Positions 10,452 to 21,831 of a stretch of DNA of 64,000 nucleotides are shown piece after piece. Location of the stretch: the NCBI RefSeq assembly GCF_000423165.1, contig NZ_AUHL01000005.1, forward strand, positions 310,001 through 374,000. The letters are read 5' to 3'. How positions within the stretch are numbered: position 1 is the first letter of the stretch; each line of letters begins with the position of its first letter. Origin of the DNA: Pseudidiomarina sediminum DSM 21906 (lineage in GTDB: Bacteria > Pseudomonadota > Gammaproteobacteria > Enterobacterales > Alteromonadaceae). A model generated the notes under the pieces. It saw only the letters and a program-made list of their open reading frames with translations. It ran no database searches and was not told the DNA's origin. The translations under genes and the position numbers were made by a program.

Positions 10452-11178
10452 CGAGCGCTTTCCCTTCTGCGAGTTCGTGATCAAGGTCACTGATCTTAGT
10501 TTGCATCAGTTGGTGACAATGCGCAGACAACGCACGCACCGACTCAGCACTGTAGTCATTAATTTTAACAGGCTTTAGCATTTCAACAATGACAGTACCG
10601 TTATTCCAACGATTGAGTTTGATGCGCCCGTGTAGGTTTGAGACACAAATCGGCACAATATCGACGTTTGCCTGTAACGCTGTACGAAAAGCCCCGGTTT
10701 TAAAAGGTAACAAGCCGCGACCATAGCTACGTGTTCCCTCAGGGAAAAGTAACACCGAGATTTTACGTTCTTTAATCGCCTCTGCAGCTTGCTCAATGGT
10801 GCCGCGCGCGCGTCCGATATTGTTGCGATCAATCAGAATATTGCCGGCAAGCCAATACAGTTGCCCGAAGAACGGGATCCATTTTAGGCTTTTTTTACCA
10901 ATACTCACCGTACGCGGCGGCATCGCTCGGCTCAGCGTAAAAATATCGTAGGTGTTCTGATGATTGGCAATGTAGACGTACGGCGCACCTTCATACAGGC
11001 CTTCTGGCACACGAATGTCGAGCTTAACGCCCAAGATTTTGTGCATGCGGCCATACCAGTGGGCAAAGTAAGGCGTGTTATTTGGATGAAACGGCCGGAT
11101 CAGACAGGTTAGTAATCCCAGCACACCACAAATCACAACAAAACATCCAAGTAAAATAATACGTACAACAGCGAGCAT
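10441..11178 (-). CDS. plsC: 1-acyl-sn-glycerol-3-phosphate acyltransferase
   Basis: A 245-residue inner-membrane enzyme that adds the second acyl chain to lysophosphatidic acid, giving phosphatidic acid for phospholipid synthesis. Two N-terminal hydrophobic stretches lie within residues 1-30. The acyltransferase block I, NHxxxxD, is at residues 72-78 (His73, Asp78) and block III, FPEGTRS, is at about 145-151. Length equals E. coli PlsC (245). parC-plsC adjacency is also found in E. coli. It starts 62 bases after parC ends on the same strand and overlaps rraB downstream. Confidence 0.96.
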   Translation of the reverse strand: MLAVVRIILLGCFVVICGVLGLLTCLIRPFHPNNTPYFAHWYGRMHKILGVKLDIRVPEGLYEGAPYVYIANHQNTYDIFTLSRAMPPRTVSIGKKSLKWIPFFGQLYWLAGNILIDRNNIGRARGTIEQAAEAIKERKISVLLFPEGTRSYGRGLLPFKTGAFRTALQANVDIVPICVSNLHGRIKLNRWNNGTVIVEMLKPVKINDYSAESVRALSAHCHQLMQTKISDLDHELAEGKALDDK

Positions 11179-11240
11179 GCCATCTCCTCTTTAATGACTG
11201 CTCGCTATTATACCTATTTCTGTCGGCAAAATACCTCCGA

Positions 11241-13481
11241 TCAGTCCTGCGCTTCAACAATAATCGCATCAACACGCTGCAAGCCACGCGGCAACTTATT
11301 CCCGCGACGGCCTCGCTCACCTCGGTAGTGCTCAAGATCACTTGGCTTCAAGGTAAGTTTGCGCTTACCTGCGAGCAAAGTAATCGGCGTATCGCTTGGC
11401 ACCACATTGGTCGCCACAACATATTCTTCGCGTGATTGTGCGCGTAACGCCGGAATGCTGATCATTTTGTTGCCTTTTCCTTTCGCCAATTCCGGCAAGT
11501 CAGCTACAGGGAACAACAACATGCGACCTTCGTTCGAGACAACGACCAAGAGGTCATGGGCGATATCGACCACTTTGTTAGGCGGTAAAATTTTGGCGCC
11601 AGTAGGCAAGTTCAAAATGGCTTTACCGTTTTTATTGCGCCCCACCAGATCACTAAACTTGCAGACGAAACCGTAGCCTGCGTCTGAGGCTAGTAAATAG
11701 CGCTGTTCATCTTGCGCCATCAAGACCTGTTCAATGCTCTCGCCACCAACCAAGTTGAAACGCCCAGTTAAGGGTTCGCCTTGGGTTCGCGCCGACGGTA
11801 GTAAATGCGCTTCACAGGCAAAACTACGCCCTGAACTGTCTAAAAACACCACTTGCTGGTTGCTCTTACCTTGCGCGCTAGCAAGGAAGCTATCGCCAGA
11901 TTTATAGGCTAAGGAGGCACCATCGACATCATGTCCTTTCGCAGCACGAACCCAGCCTTTTTGTGACAACACGACAGTCACCGCTTCAGCCGGCGTCAAA
12001 TCGCGCTCGCTTAAGGCTTTAGCTTCATCGCGCTCGACCAGTGGTGAACGACGCGCATCTCCATATTTCTCTGCATCAGCAAGGATCTCTTTGCGGATCA
12101 AGGTCTTCATACGACGGTCAGAGCCTAACAACAACTCGAGTTGTTCACGCTCTTTTTCTAACTCGTCTTGCTCACCTTTGAGCTTCATCTCTTCAAGTTT
12201 GGCTAAGTGGCGGAGTTTTAACTCCAAAATAGCTTCAGCTTGCGTTTCTGATAGGTTAAAGCGCTTGATCAGTTCAGCTTTTGGCTCATCTTCATAGCGA
12301 ATAATCGCGATAACTTCATCAATATTCAGATACGCGATCAGCAAGCCTTCGAGAATATGCAAGCGCGCCAGCACTTTATCTAAACGGTGCTGTAAACGAC
12401 GTGTCACAGTATTTTGCCGGAACACCAACCACTCTTTAAGGACATTCAAGATCGGCTTAACTTGCGGACGACCGTCCAGTCCAAGCATGTTCAAGTTGAC
12501 GCGATATTGCTTCTCTAAATCTGTGGTGGCAAACAAGTGTTGCATCATTTGCTCAACATCAACGCGATTCGAACGCGGCACAATCACCAACCGCGTTGGG
12601 TTTTCATGGTCCGATTCATCGCGTAAATCCGACACCATAGGTAATTTCTTCGCCTGCATTTGCCCGGCAATTTGCTCTAACACCTTAGCGCCAGAAGCTT
12701 GGTGCGGTAAGGCATGAATCACGACCTCACCATCTTCAAGCATGTACTTCGCGCGCATCCGCACGCTCCCACGCCCGGTCTCGTACATTTTTACAATGTC
12801 TTCGCGCGGGGTGATGATTTCAGCATCCGTTGGGTAGTCAGGACCTTGTAAATGCTCCATCACCTCGGCAAGGTCGGCACTTGGTTTTTCCAACAAGAGC
12901 GCACACGCTTGCGCTACTTCACGAGCGTTATGTGGTGGAATATCTGTTGCCATACCAACGGCAATACCGGTAACACCATTGAGCAAAATATGCGGCAAAC
13001 GCGCCGGCAGCATGCGCGGCTCTTTCATGGTGCCGTCAAAATTCGGCACCCAATCAACGGTACCCTGACCTAACTCACTGAGTAACAACTCACTAAAGCG
13101 TGACAAACGCGCTTCGGTATAACGCATCGCCGCAAACGATTTCGGGTCATCTGGTGAGCCCCAGTTCCCTTGCCCATCCACCAACGGATGACGATAGGAA
13201 AAAGGTTGCGCCATCAAGACCATCGCCTCATAACAGGCGCTGTCACCATGCGGGTGAAACTTACCTAACACGTCACCGACGGTACGCGCAGATTTCTTAT
13301 ACTTCGCTAACGCCGACAAACCAAGTTCTGACATCGCATAAATGATGCGGCGTTGGACCGGTTTTAAGCCGTCACCGATATGCGGTAACGCACGGTCCAT
13401 GATCACGTACATGGAATAGTTAAGGTACGCTTCTTCGGTGAACTGGCGTAATGGAATTTGTTCAACGGTATCCATAGTCAT
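11241..13481 (-). CDS. parC: DNA topoisomerase IV subunit A
   Basis: A 746-residue type IIA topoisomerase subunit that cuts and rejoins DNA to decatenate daughter chromosomes, working as a ParC2ParE2 tetramer. The catalytic tyrosine is Tyr121 in [11 protein letters not shown]. The quinolone-resistance region reads [14 protein letters not shown] with Ser81 and Glu85 (E. coli Ser80 and Glu84), the unmutated residues. A coiled-coil gate follows at about 380-480, then the beta-pinwheel C-terminal domain with [16 protein letters not shown] lies about 10 bases before ATG 13481; a second Met two codons in is possible. It follows parE by 14 bases, so both subunits come from one transcript. Confidence 0.98.
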   Translation of the reverse strand: MTMDTVEQIPLRQFTEEAYLNYSMYVIMDRALPHIGDGLKPVQRRIIYAMSELGLSALAKYKKSARTVGDVLGKFHPHGDSACYEAMVLMAQPFSYRHPLVDGQGNWGSPDDPKSFAAMRYTEARLSRFSELLLSELGQGTVDWVPNFDGTMKEPRMLPARLPHILLNGVTGIAVGMATDIPPHNAREVAQACALLLEKPSADLAEVMEHLQGPDYPTDAEIITPREDIVKMYETGRGSVRMRAKYMLEDGEVVIHALPHQASGAKVLEQIAGQMQAKKLPMVSDLRDESDHENPTRLVIVPRSNRVDVEQMMQHLFATTDLEKQYRVNLNMLGLDGRPQVKPILNVLKEWLVFRQNTVTRRLQHRLDKVLARLHILEGLLIAYLNIDEVIAIIRYEDEPKAELIKRFNLSETQAEAILELKLRHLAKLEEMKLKGEQDELEKEREQLELLLGSDRRMKTLIRKEILADAEKYGDARRSPLVERDEAKALSERDLTPAEAVTVVLSQKGWVRAAKGHDVDGASLAYKSGDSFLASAQGKSNQQVVFLDSSGRSFACEAHLLPSARTQGEPLTGRFNLVGGESIEQVLMAQDEQRYLLASDAGYGFVCKFSDLVGRNKNGKAILNLPTGAKILPPNKVVDIAHDLLVVVSNEGRMLLFPVADLPELAKGKGNKMISIPALRAQSREEYVVATNVVPSDTPITLLAGKRKLTLKPSDLEHYRGERGRRGNKLPRGLQRVDAIIVEAQD

Positions 13482-13495
13482 CTTCGATAGTCTCC

Positions 13496-15430
<1,935 letters not shown>

Positions 15431-15464
15431 TCATATACTGTTACAGGATGAGCATAAACTCAAG

Positions 15465-15905
15465 CTAGTATTGTGTGACCCATCCCTTGGCACGAATGAG
15501 ATCGAGCCACTCTTGTAAGAACTTATTCACTTGAAACTTTTCGTTCGGTTGATGCATTTTTGCATTCGGCTGCGGATACACAGCTGCAAGACGTTCAACA
15601 TTTTGACTGCGCATCACTTCTGCCAGTTGGGCGTCATGGTACAAACGCACGTCAAGCTGAGCTTCCACCCAGCCTGGAATCGGCAGTTCCGGCAGCTGCT
15701 GTTCAATACGAATATCGGTCGTGTAAGGCGCACGATGCAAAACAGCCACCCGGAACGATAACTGCTGACCAACATGGATCAGCTTCTCACTGCCTGCTTT
15801 TACATGCGTCACCAATTTCACCAAGCTCGCATAGTTCACTGCGGCGAGGCGCTGCAGTGCGGCCAGGTCAAATTGATAGCGGTGGCGTTTCACGTCTTGA
15901 ATCAT
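15465..15905 (-). CDS. yqiB: DUF1249 family protein YqiB
   Basis: A 146-residue cytoplasmic protein of unknown function, orthologous to E. coli YqiB by content and position after nudF. Family marks are the central VRLYHDAQLAEV and the C-terminal QPNAKMHQPNEKFQVNKFLQEWL. The start is set at ATG 15905: it overlaps the nudF stop as ATGA, the usual sign of coupled translation, whereas an earlier in-frame start at 15941 would lie well inside nudF. No catalytic motif is apparent. Linkage to nudF suggests a role tied to nucleotide-sugar turnover, but this is inference only. Confidence 0.9.
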   Translation of the reverse strand: MIQDVKRHRYQFDLAALQRLAAVNYASLVKLVTHVKAGSEKLIHVGQQLSFRVAVLHRAPYTTDIRIEQQLPELPIPGWVEAQLDVRLYHDAQLAEVMRSQNVERLAAVYPQPNAKMHQPNEKFQVNKFLQEWLDLIRAKGWVTQY

Positions 15906-16507
15906 AAGGCTTGGTAGCGCTCCAAATGTAATTGTAACCATTGTAGCCCAATCACGCTGGCGGCATTATTAATTTTTCCCTGCTCTAACAGCTTCACGAC
16001 GTCGGTACGCGGTAGCACATGCACACGGATATCTTCATTCTCCGAAGCAAGACCACCATGACGGGCAGCTTGGCTGCTATCTACATGGGCGATATAAATC
16101 GAAATTTTTTCGGTGCAGCCGCCCGGCGTGGAAAGGTAAGTTAACGCGTAATCCATCTGCGCGCTGGTCAAGCCAGCCTCTTCGTGTAACTCGCGATGCG
16201 CGACAGCTTCGGCTGACGCATCATCCGCGTCAATCATACCCGCGACAAACTCAAGCAGCCAAGGTGAATCATCTTGCTCCAGCGCACCAATGCGAAACTG
16301 CTCCAAGACCACCAAGGCATCACGGGCCACGTCATAGGGCAATACCACCACCGCGTGCCCGCGTTCCATGACTTCTCGCTCAAATTCCGCAGACCAACCA
16401 CCGGCAAACAATTTGTGCTTCAAGCGATAGCGAAATAGGCTCAAAAAACCTTTGCGGATCGAGGTTTTTTCAAGGATTTGATAATCATCGTGATTAAATT
16501 TTTGCAC
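15902..16507 (-). CDS. nudF: ADP-ribose pyrophosphatase (Nudix hydrolase)
   Basis: A 201-residue Nudix enzyme expected to cut ADP-ribose to AMP and ribose-5-phosphate. The Nudix helix runs from Gly90 to Gly112 and ends in the canonical RELHEEAGL with catalytic glutamates 106, 109 and 110. Its first half is unusual: the customary Gly-x5-Glu-x7-Arg is here Gly-x5-Asp-x8-Arg, one residue longer and with Asp in place of the first Glu. The start is GTG 16507 with AAAGG upstream. It heads the nudF-yqiB pair and is divergent from tolC, as in E. coli, across a 264-base shared region. Confidence 0.93.
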   Translation of the reverse strand: MQKFNHDDYQILEKTSIRKGFLSLFRYRLKHKLFAGGWSAEFEREVMERGHAVVVLPYDVARDALVVLEQFRIGALEQDDSPWLLEFVAGMIDADDASAEAVAHRELHEEAGLTSAQMDYALTYLSTPGGCTEKISIYIAHVDSSQAARHGGLASENEDIRVHVLPRTDVVKLLEQGKINNAASVIGLQWLQLHLERYQAL

Positions 16508-16566
16508 AAAACAACCTTTTGTTCGTTGATAACGTCATAGAGAAGTACGTAAACACCTGCCGTATT

Positions 16567-16581
16567 GTTTACTATGTAAAC
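16567..16581. promoter_or_regulatory. Palindrome GTTTAC-N3-GTAAAC in the nudF/tolC intergenic region
   Basis: A perfect inverted repeat with 6-base arms and a 3-base centre, in the 264-base region between divergent nudF and tolC. Further GTAAAC copies occur near 16537 and 16696. The shape suits a dimeric repressor or activator site. I do not recognise the regulator. It lies about 60 bases upstream of nudF and 190 bases upstream of tolC. Confidence 0.35.
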
Positions 16582-16771
16582 GTTAATTGGGTAGGCAGTA
16601 CGCTCATAATTGGTTACATTTAAGCGATAACTCTTGCAACTCAAAGCATGATTCTCGCGGCCTATCGGAGTATGCTAGTAATCATTCAAATGTGTATGTA
16701 AACTATCACAGAACAAAATTAGCAACGGTCACTGAGCCAGACAAACTTTCACATTCAGGATTACTGAACTC

Positions 16772-18121
16772 ATGAAAAAAAAGATTCTCTCTGCTTTAAT
16801 TGGTTTTTCTTTCGCTGCAAGTAGCTCGGCCACCTATGCTGACGATCTTGCACAAATATTTCAACTTGCGCTGCAAAACGATCCAACGCTAAAACAAGCA
16901 CAAGCGCAACGTGACGCGGCACAAAAGAATGTCGATATTGCGCAAGCGGATTGGTGGCCACAAGTAGGTTTTGAAGCGGGATACTCTCGTAGTCAACGCG
17001 AAACCATGAACTTCGATAGTACTGGTAGCTCGTACATGTACGACATCACCAATACGGGTTGGAATGCTGGTGTGAACTTAAGCCAAACCTTATTTAGCAA
17101 AGCGGTTTGGGAACAAACGAAAATCGCTGACAAGCAAGCTTATCAAGCTGAGGTGAACTACTTAAGCGAACGTCAAAAACTGATGGTGCGCGTGGTAAAT
17201 GCTTACTTCAGCGTACTTGAGCGTTCAGACGACTTAGAATTCGCACAAGCAGAAAAGCGCGCGATTGAGCGTCAGCTTGAGCAAACCAAACAACGCTTCT
17301 CCGTAGGTTTAACGGCAATGACTGATGTGCACGAAGCACAAGCTCAGTTTGATAACGCTGTGGCACAAGAAATTCAAGCGAAGAACGCGGTAGAAATCGC
17401 CCAAGAAAGTCTGCGCGAGATCACCGGTCAATACCATCAAGAATTGGCTGAACTGGATACCAAAAACTTCTCACCAACCTCACCAGCGCCAGCGAATGCT
17501 GATGCTTGGGTGACTAACGCTGAAGACAAAAACTTGCAGCTTTTGGTACAACGCGTTGCGGTTGAGATCTCAGAACAGCAAATCATGCTCGCGCAAGCAG
17601 GCCACTATCCGAACGTTAGCTTAGACGCAGGCTACTCAACCCAAGATAGTGAGAGCGAAGTCGAAGGGATCACCTCTGACACGCCGCGTATGGATAGCTC
17701 GTCGATTGGCGTCACCGTGCGTGTTCCCCTGTTCAGTGGCTTCCGTACTACCGCGCAAACCGAACAGGCCCGTGCCAACTACGTAGCCAGCAGCCAGCAG
17801 ATGGAATTCACCCGTCGTGGTGTCGAGCGTGAAGTACGTAACGCCTACTATGACGTAGTTGCAGCTATCGCAACCATTCGTGCCTTGGAGCAAGCTGTGG
17901 TTTCTGCAGAAAGTGCATTGAATGCAACCCAAACAGGTTTTGAAGTGGGTACGCGTACCATTGTCGATGTCCTCAACAGCACCCGTAACTTATTCAACGC
18001 ACGTCGTAATTTATCGACTGCACGCTACAATTACATCCGTCGCTCACTGACACTGCAGCAAGCTTCAGGTAAAATCAGTGAACAGGATCTTATGGCTATC
18101 AATGCAAGTCTGATTAATTAA
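16772..18121 (+). CDS. tolC: Outer membrane channel protein TolC
   Basis: A 449-residue outer-membrane efflux protein, with an N-terminal signal peptide (MKKKILSALIGFSF, cleavage near TYA-DD). TolC trimers form the exit duct for RND and ABC efflux pumps and type I secretion. It shows the two-fold internal repeat of the family: FQLALQNDPTLKQAQAQ near the N terminus, long heptad-rich helices, a repeat of the barrel strand region (VRVPLFSGFRT), and the terminal YNYIRRSLTLQQASG. Only weak Shine-Dalgarno matches precede the ATG. The stop overlaps the start of the lipid A acyltransferase gene by one base (TAATG). Slightly shorter than E. coli TolC (493) because the C-terminal extension is absent. 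Confidence 0.96.
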   Translation: MKKKILSALIGFSFAASSSATYADDLAQIFQLALQNDPTLKQAQAQRDAAQKNVDIAQADWWPQVGFEAGYSRSQRETMNFDSTGSSYMYDITNTGWNAGVNLSQTLFSKAVWEQTKIADKQAYQAEVNYLSERQKLMVRVVNAYFSVLERSDDLEFAQAEKRAIERQLEQTKQRFSVGLTAMTDVHEAQAQFDNAVAQEIQAKNAVEIAQESLREITGQYHQELAELDTKNFSPTSPAPANADAWVTNAEDKNLQLLVQRVAVEISEQQIMLAQAGHYPNVSLDAGYSTQDSESEVEGITSDTPRMDSSSIGVTVRVPLFSGFRTTAQTEQARANYVASSQQMEFTRRGVEREVRNAYYDVVAAIATIRALEQAVVSAESALNATQTGFEVGTRTIVDVLNSTRNLFNARRNLSTARYNYIRRSLTLQQASGKISEQDLMAINASLIN

Positions 18122-19059
18122 TGAAAATTATTGAGAAACCTTCCTTTCAAGCAAGGTTTTTACTTCCTAAGTATTGGCTGACCTGGTTAGGGGTCGGCCT
18201 TCTTTATTTTATTTCTTGGCTTCCCTACAAGTGGCAACTTGCGTTAGGGCGTGGCTTAGGCCGTCTGTTTTATAAAGTCGTGCCGAAACGCGCAGAGGTC
18301 GCTCGTCGCAACCTTGAACTGTGTTTCCCCGAGCTATCGAGCGAGGCGGTCGAAACCCTCGTGAAGAAAAACATGGAAAATACCGGGATCGCTTTTTTCG
18401 AGACAGGTATGGCTTGGTGGTGGCCGAACTGGCGCATTCGGCGCAAGCTGCATGTACATGGCCTTGAACACCTGCAAACGCCACAGAACGAAGGCAAAGG
18501 CGTGTTACTCCTGTTGTTTCACTTCCTTAGCCTTGAAGTTCACGCGCGCTTACAGGGGTTCATTATTCCCGGCGTCGGCTTGTATCGACCACACAACAAC
18601 GCGGTGATGGAGTTTTTACAGACGCGTGGACGTGGGCGCTCGAACAAGTACATGATTCCGCGTACTGATGTGCGCAGTATGAAGCAAGCGATTGAGCAAG
18701 GTGAAGTCGCTGGCTACTTACCAGACCAAGATTATGGTCGCCGTCGCACGGTGTTTGCTCCGTTCTTTGCGGTAGAGCAAGCCAGTACGACCACGGGGAC
18801 CTTGTTATTTGCGAAAAGTAAAAAGTGTGCGGTGCTTCCAACGACGTGCTACCGTCGCGAAGATGGCACAGGTTATGACGTTACCTTTTATCCCGAATTC
18901 GAGAACTTTCCGACGGGTGACGATATCGCTGATGTGACTCGGGTCAATCAAATGGTGGAGTTTGCAATTCAGCAGCAACCTGACCAATACCTATGGGTGC
19001 ACCGACGCTTCAAAACCCGTCCTAGTGAAGACGATCCAAGTTTGTACAAGCGCAGTTAA
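18121..19059 (+). CDS. lpxL: Lipid A acyltransferase, LpxL/HtrB type
   Basis: A 312-residue inner-membrane enzyme that transfers a secondary acyl chain from acyl-ACP to Kdo2-lipid IVA. The N terminus (PKYWLTWLGVGLLYFISWLP) is the signal-anchor helix typical of LpxL. The acyltransferase dyad is His134-x4-Glu139 in FHFLSLE, followed by YRPHNN, RGRGRSNKYM and PDQDYG, closely parallel to E. coli LpxL. The paralogue LpxM or LpxP cannot be fully excluded without a tree. It is coupled to tolC through the TAATG overlap, an uncommon partner. Its stop overlaps the convergent glnE stop inside a 13-base-pair inverted repeat. Confidence 0.9.
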   Translation: MKIIEKPSFQARFLLPKYWLTWLGVGLLYFISWLPYKWQLALGRGLGRLFYKVVPKRAEVARRNLELCFPELSSEAVETLVKKNMENTGIAFFETGMAWWWPNWRIRRKLHVHGLEHLQTPQNEGKGVLLLLFHFLSLEVHARLQGFIIPGVGLYRPHNNAVMEFLQTRGRGRSNKYMIPRTDVRSMKQAIEQGEVAGYLPDQDYGRRRTVFAPFFAVEQASTTTGTLLFAKSKKCAVLPTTCYRREDGTGYDVTFYPEFENFPTGDDIADVTRVNQMVEFAIQQQPDQYLWVHRRFKTRPSEDDPSLYKRS

Positions 19060-19076
19060 TCCGACTGCGCTTGTAC
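19044..19076. terminator. 13-bp perfect inverted repeat over the convergent lpxL/glnE stops
   Basis: Arms GTACAAGCGCAGT (19044-19056) and its exact complement (19064-19076) enclose a 7-base loop holding the lpxL TAA; the glnE TAA is read from 19058 to 19056. No T run follows on either strand. Likely a bidirectional terminator or RNA 3' end structure. Confidence 0.65.
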
Positions 19077-21830
19077 TCCTGCAAACCATTCCGCCCAAGC
19101 CTGTTGCACAATAGCTCGCTCCGCCTCTAACGAGCGGTGCAGTAACGACCCTTGATCATCTAACGCCAGTTGATGCAGCCATTCACGTTCTTTCACATAG
19201 ACTTCTGTCAGCGCCTGAGCCTGAGCTGCCGACATAAGTTGTAGCTCGCCTGCACGCTCAAGAATACGCACATTATCGGTATACTCGGTTAATGCAGGGT
19301 AATCTGAACCAAAACGTAAAACGAGGTATTGTACTAAGAATTCAATATCGGTAATGCCACCAGCACCTTGCTTTAGATCAAAGGCAAATGGCCCTGCTTT
19401 TTGTTCATTGTGTTCCCGCATTTTTTCTCGCATATCAACCACCTGCTGCGCCAGCACATGACCGTCACGAGCTTGGCACAACTGCTGCTGGCGAAGTTTT
19501 TGAAAAGCCTGACACAAGGCCGCATCGCCAAATACCGGGCGGGCACGGACGAGTGCTTGTAGTTCCCATGTCCATGCATCTTCCGCCAAATAGCTGGCGT
19601 AGGTCGACAACCGTGACACCAACAGGCCTGCTTTGCCTGAAGGACGCAAGCGCATATCTATGTCATACAAAGTGCCAATCAGTGTTCGGGTCGTGAACAA
19701 ATGCAAAATGCGTTGCGCTAAGCGCAAATAAAACTGCTGTACCTCAAGCGGTTTTGGGCCGTCCGTTTCGCCTTGGTAGTCACTGTCGGTAATAAACACC
19801 AGGTCCAAATCGGAGCTATAACTCAGTTCCAAGCCACCGAGTTTGCCATAGGCAATCACAGCGAAGCCGGTATCTTCCAATGAACGCCCCGGCGGACAGC
19901 CATGACGTTTAGCTAAGTGTTGCCACGCCAAACGCACTACCGCAGCAATCACCGCTTCGGCGAGATAGCTCAAATGATCGCTCACTTTCATCAAAGGGAG
20001 TCCGCCACTGATATCAGCTGCGGCAATTTTTAACTGGCACGACTGGCGCGCTTGCCGAAGCGCATTCATTTGCGCTTCTAAGTCTTCTTCCTGTTCTGGG
20101 ATCCGGATCAGATACTCGGCAAGAATCGCAGGATATTCAGACAAGGCTGGAAGCTCGTACAAGTGCCGAGGGTCGATCAGCTCATCAAGTAAAATCGGAT
20201 ATTTCGCAAGGTGTTGAGACAGCCACGAACTGGCGCGACAAAGCTTAATCAGTTGCTCTCGGGCACCACTATTTTCAACCAAAAGCTCAACATACGCGGT
20301 TCGACTCATGATCGCCCGCAGCACGGTAAACACCCGCTCTAGCACTACTTCCGCATCGGCAAGCTGCAAGCTGCGTTGCAATAGCAGCGGAACCAGTTTG
20401 GCCATGGCTTTACGGCCACGCGGACCGCTACCGCGCTTGCTGGTTTCTTGGCGTAGGGTTTCAATATGTCCCCATACCAACTGCGCGCGCTGCTTATCCA
20501 AGCCAAACTCGTTTAAGACATCGAGCGCGGTGTCCTCTTCAACCATGTCTTGCCACAACAACGGCAAGGGGCCATTGTGCTCTTCATCCGCTTCGTCGTT
20601 GCCAATCACGCCGTTGAAATGTTGGTGAACCTTAGCCATCGCCTGTTGAATACGCTGTTCCAACTGCGGCCAATCGAGCTGAAAAATAGCCGCCAATCGC
20701 GCCCGCTTGTGCGGGTCTTCCGGCAGCGTCTGAGTTTGCTCGTCGTTTAACTCTTGCAAACCATGCTCAACCCGGCGCAACCACTCGTAACTCTGTAAGA
20801 GCTCCTTAACCACCGTTTTAGGCAGCAAGTCTTCAGCGGCGATGACCTCATAAGCCTCATACAATGACACCGTTTGCAATTGTCGCTGTTGGCCGCCACG
20901 AATCAGCTGAAAGGTTTGCGCGATAAACTCAATCTCACGAATGCCGCCGGGGCCAAGCTTAATATTATTGCGGACACCCTGGCGCAGTGTTTCTTGGCGA
21001 ATCAAGGCTTTCATTTTGCGTAATGCATCAATGGCAGAAAAGTCGATGTAACGGCGATAAACAAAAGGTCTAAGTAGTTGGCGAAGCTGTTGCTGATAAT
21101 TCTCGCTGCCGCCTATCAAGCGCGCCTTTACCATCGCATAGCGCTCCCAATCACGCCCTTGTTGCTGATAGTAATACTCTAATGCTGCTAGGCTAGTGAC
21201 CACAGGCCCTGATTGGCCAAAAGGTCGTAAACGCAAATCGACACGAAATACTTGGCCATCGCCAGTAACCGTATCCAATAGGTTTACTAGAGCTTGCACG
21301 AGACGCGTGAAAAACACATCGGTTTCGAGAGGACGCCGCGGGTGATCCGTTTCCCCACGCTCGGGATAGCAAAAAATAAGATCAATATCCGAAGAGAAAT
21401 TCAGCTCGCGCCCACCGAGTTTACCCATGCCAATGATCAACAACGGCTGGGCTTGCTGCGCACTATCTCGCGGCGTGCCATAACGCTCACAGAAACGTGG
21501 ATACAGCCAATCGCGCGCCGCCGTAATACAAGCATCGGCTGCCGCAGAAACGTGCGTTAACATGTCTTTTAGCGATAACTGGCCAAGAATATCGGCTGCC
21601 GCCAACGTCGCAAACCAACGCTTGCGATAGCGTCGCAAAATACGCTGCGCGTCAGTATCTTGGTGGGCGTCTGCAAGAGCTTGCTGAAGCTGTGCTAAGT
21701 ATGCGCTGCTAGGGTCAACATGGACCTGACCGTCGGCGTCAAAACGCAGTGCTTCAGCGTCGTTGTTCACGACCTCAGCGACAAAGTGGCTGATTTCGCA
21801 GACCTGCTTTAATGCGGCATCCTGTGGCAT
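19056..21830 (-). CDS. glnE: Bifunctional glutamine synthetase adenylyltransferase/deadenylase
   Basis: A 924-residue enzyme (E. coli 946) that adds and removes AMP on glutamine synthetase to match its activity to nitrogen supply, responding to PII (GlnB) and glutamine. Two nucleotidyltransferase domains are clear: GMGKLGGRELNFSSDIDLIF near 134-153 (Asp148 and Asp150, deadenylylase half) and AYGKLGGLELSYSSDLDLVF near 660-679 (Asp674 and Asp676, adenylylase half). The four-base TAAG-ATG spacing to ygiF and the lack of a clear Shine-Dalgarno suggest coupled translation. The ygiF-glnE order is conserved with E. coli; hldE, the next gene there, is not here. Confidence 0.97.
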   Translation of the reverse strand: MPQDAALKQVCEISHFVAEVVNNDAEALRFDADGQVHVDPSSAYLAQLQQALADAHQDTDAQRILRRYRKRWFATLAAADILGQLSLKDMLTHVSAAADACITAARDWLYPRFCERYGTPRDSAQQAQPLLIIGMGKLGGRELNFSSDIDLIFCYPERGETDHPRRPLETDVFFTRLVQALVNLLDTVTGDGQVFRVDLRLRPFGQSGPVVTSLAALEYYYQQQGRDWERYAMVKARLIGGSENYQQQLRQLLRPFVYRRYIDFSAIDALRKMKALIRQETLRQGVRNNIKLGPGGIREIEFIAQTFQLIRGGQQRQLQTVSLYEAYEVIAAEDLLPKTVVKELLQSYEWLRRVEHGLQELNDEQTQTLPEDPHKRARLAAIFQLDWPQLEQRIQQAMAKVHQHFNGVIGNDEADEEHNGPLPLLWQDMVEEDTALDVLNEFGLDKQRAQLVWGHIETLRQETSKRGSGPRGRKAMAKLVPLLLQRSLQLADAEVVLERVFTVLRAIMSRTAYVELLVENSGAREQLIKLCRASSWLSQHLAKYPILLDELIDPRHLYELPALSEYPAILAEYLIRIPEQEEDLEAQMNALRQARQSCQLKIAAADISGGLPLMKVSDHLSYLAEAVIAAVVRLAWQHLAKRHGCPPGRSLEDTGFAVIAYGKLGGLELSYSSDLDLVFITDSDYQGETDGPKPLEVQQFYLRLAQRILHLFTTRTLIGTLYDIDMRLRPSGKAGLLVSRLSTYASYLAEDAWTWELQALVRARPVFGDAALCQAFQKLRQQQLCQARDGHVLAQQVVDMREKMREHNEQKAGPFAFDLKQGAGGITDIEFLVQYLVLRFGSDYPALTEYTDNVRILERAGELQLMSAAQAQALTEVYVKEREWLHQLALDDQGSLLHRSLEAERAIVQQAWAEWFAGVQAQSD

Positions 21831-21831
21831 C

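Noticed and set aside
15438-15446. CTGTTACAG upstream of parE as a LexA (SOS) box
   Set aside because: The LexA consensus needs CTGT-N8-ACAG; here the half-sites are too close together.
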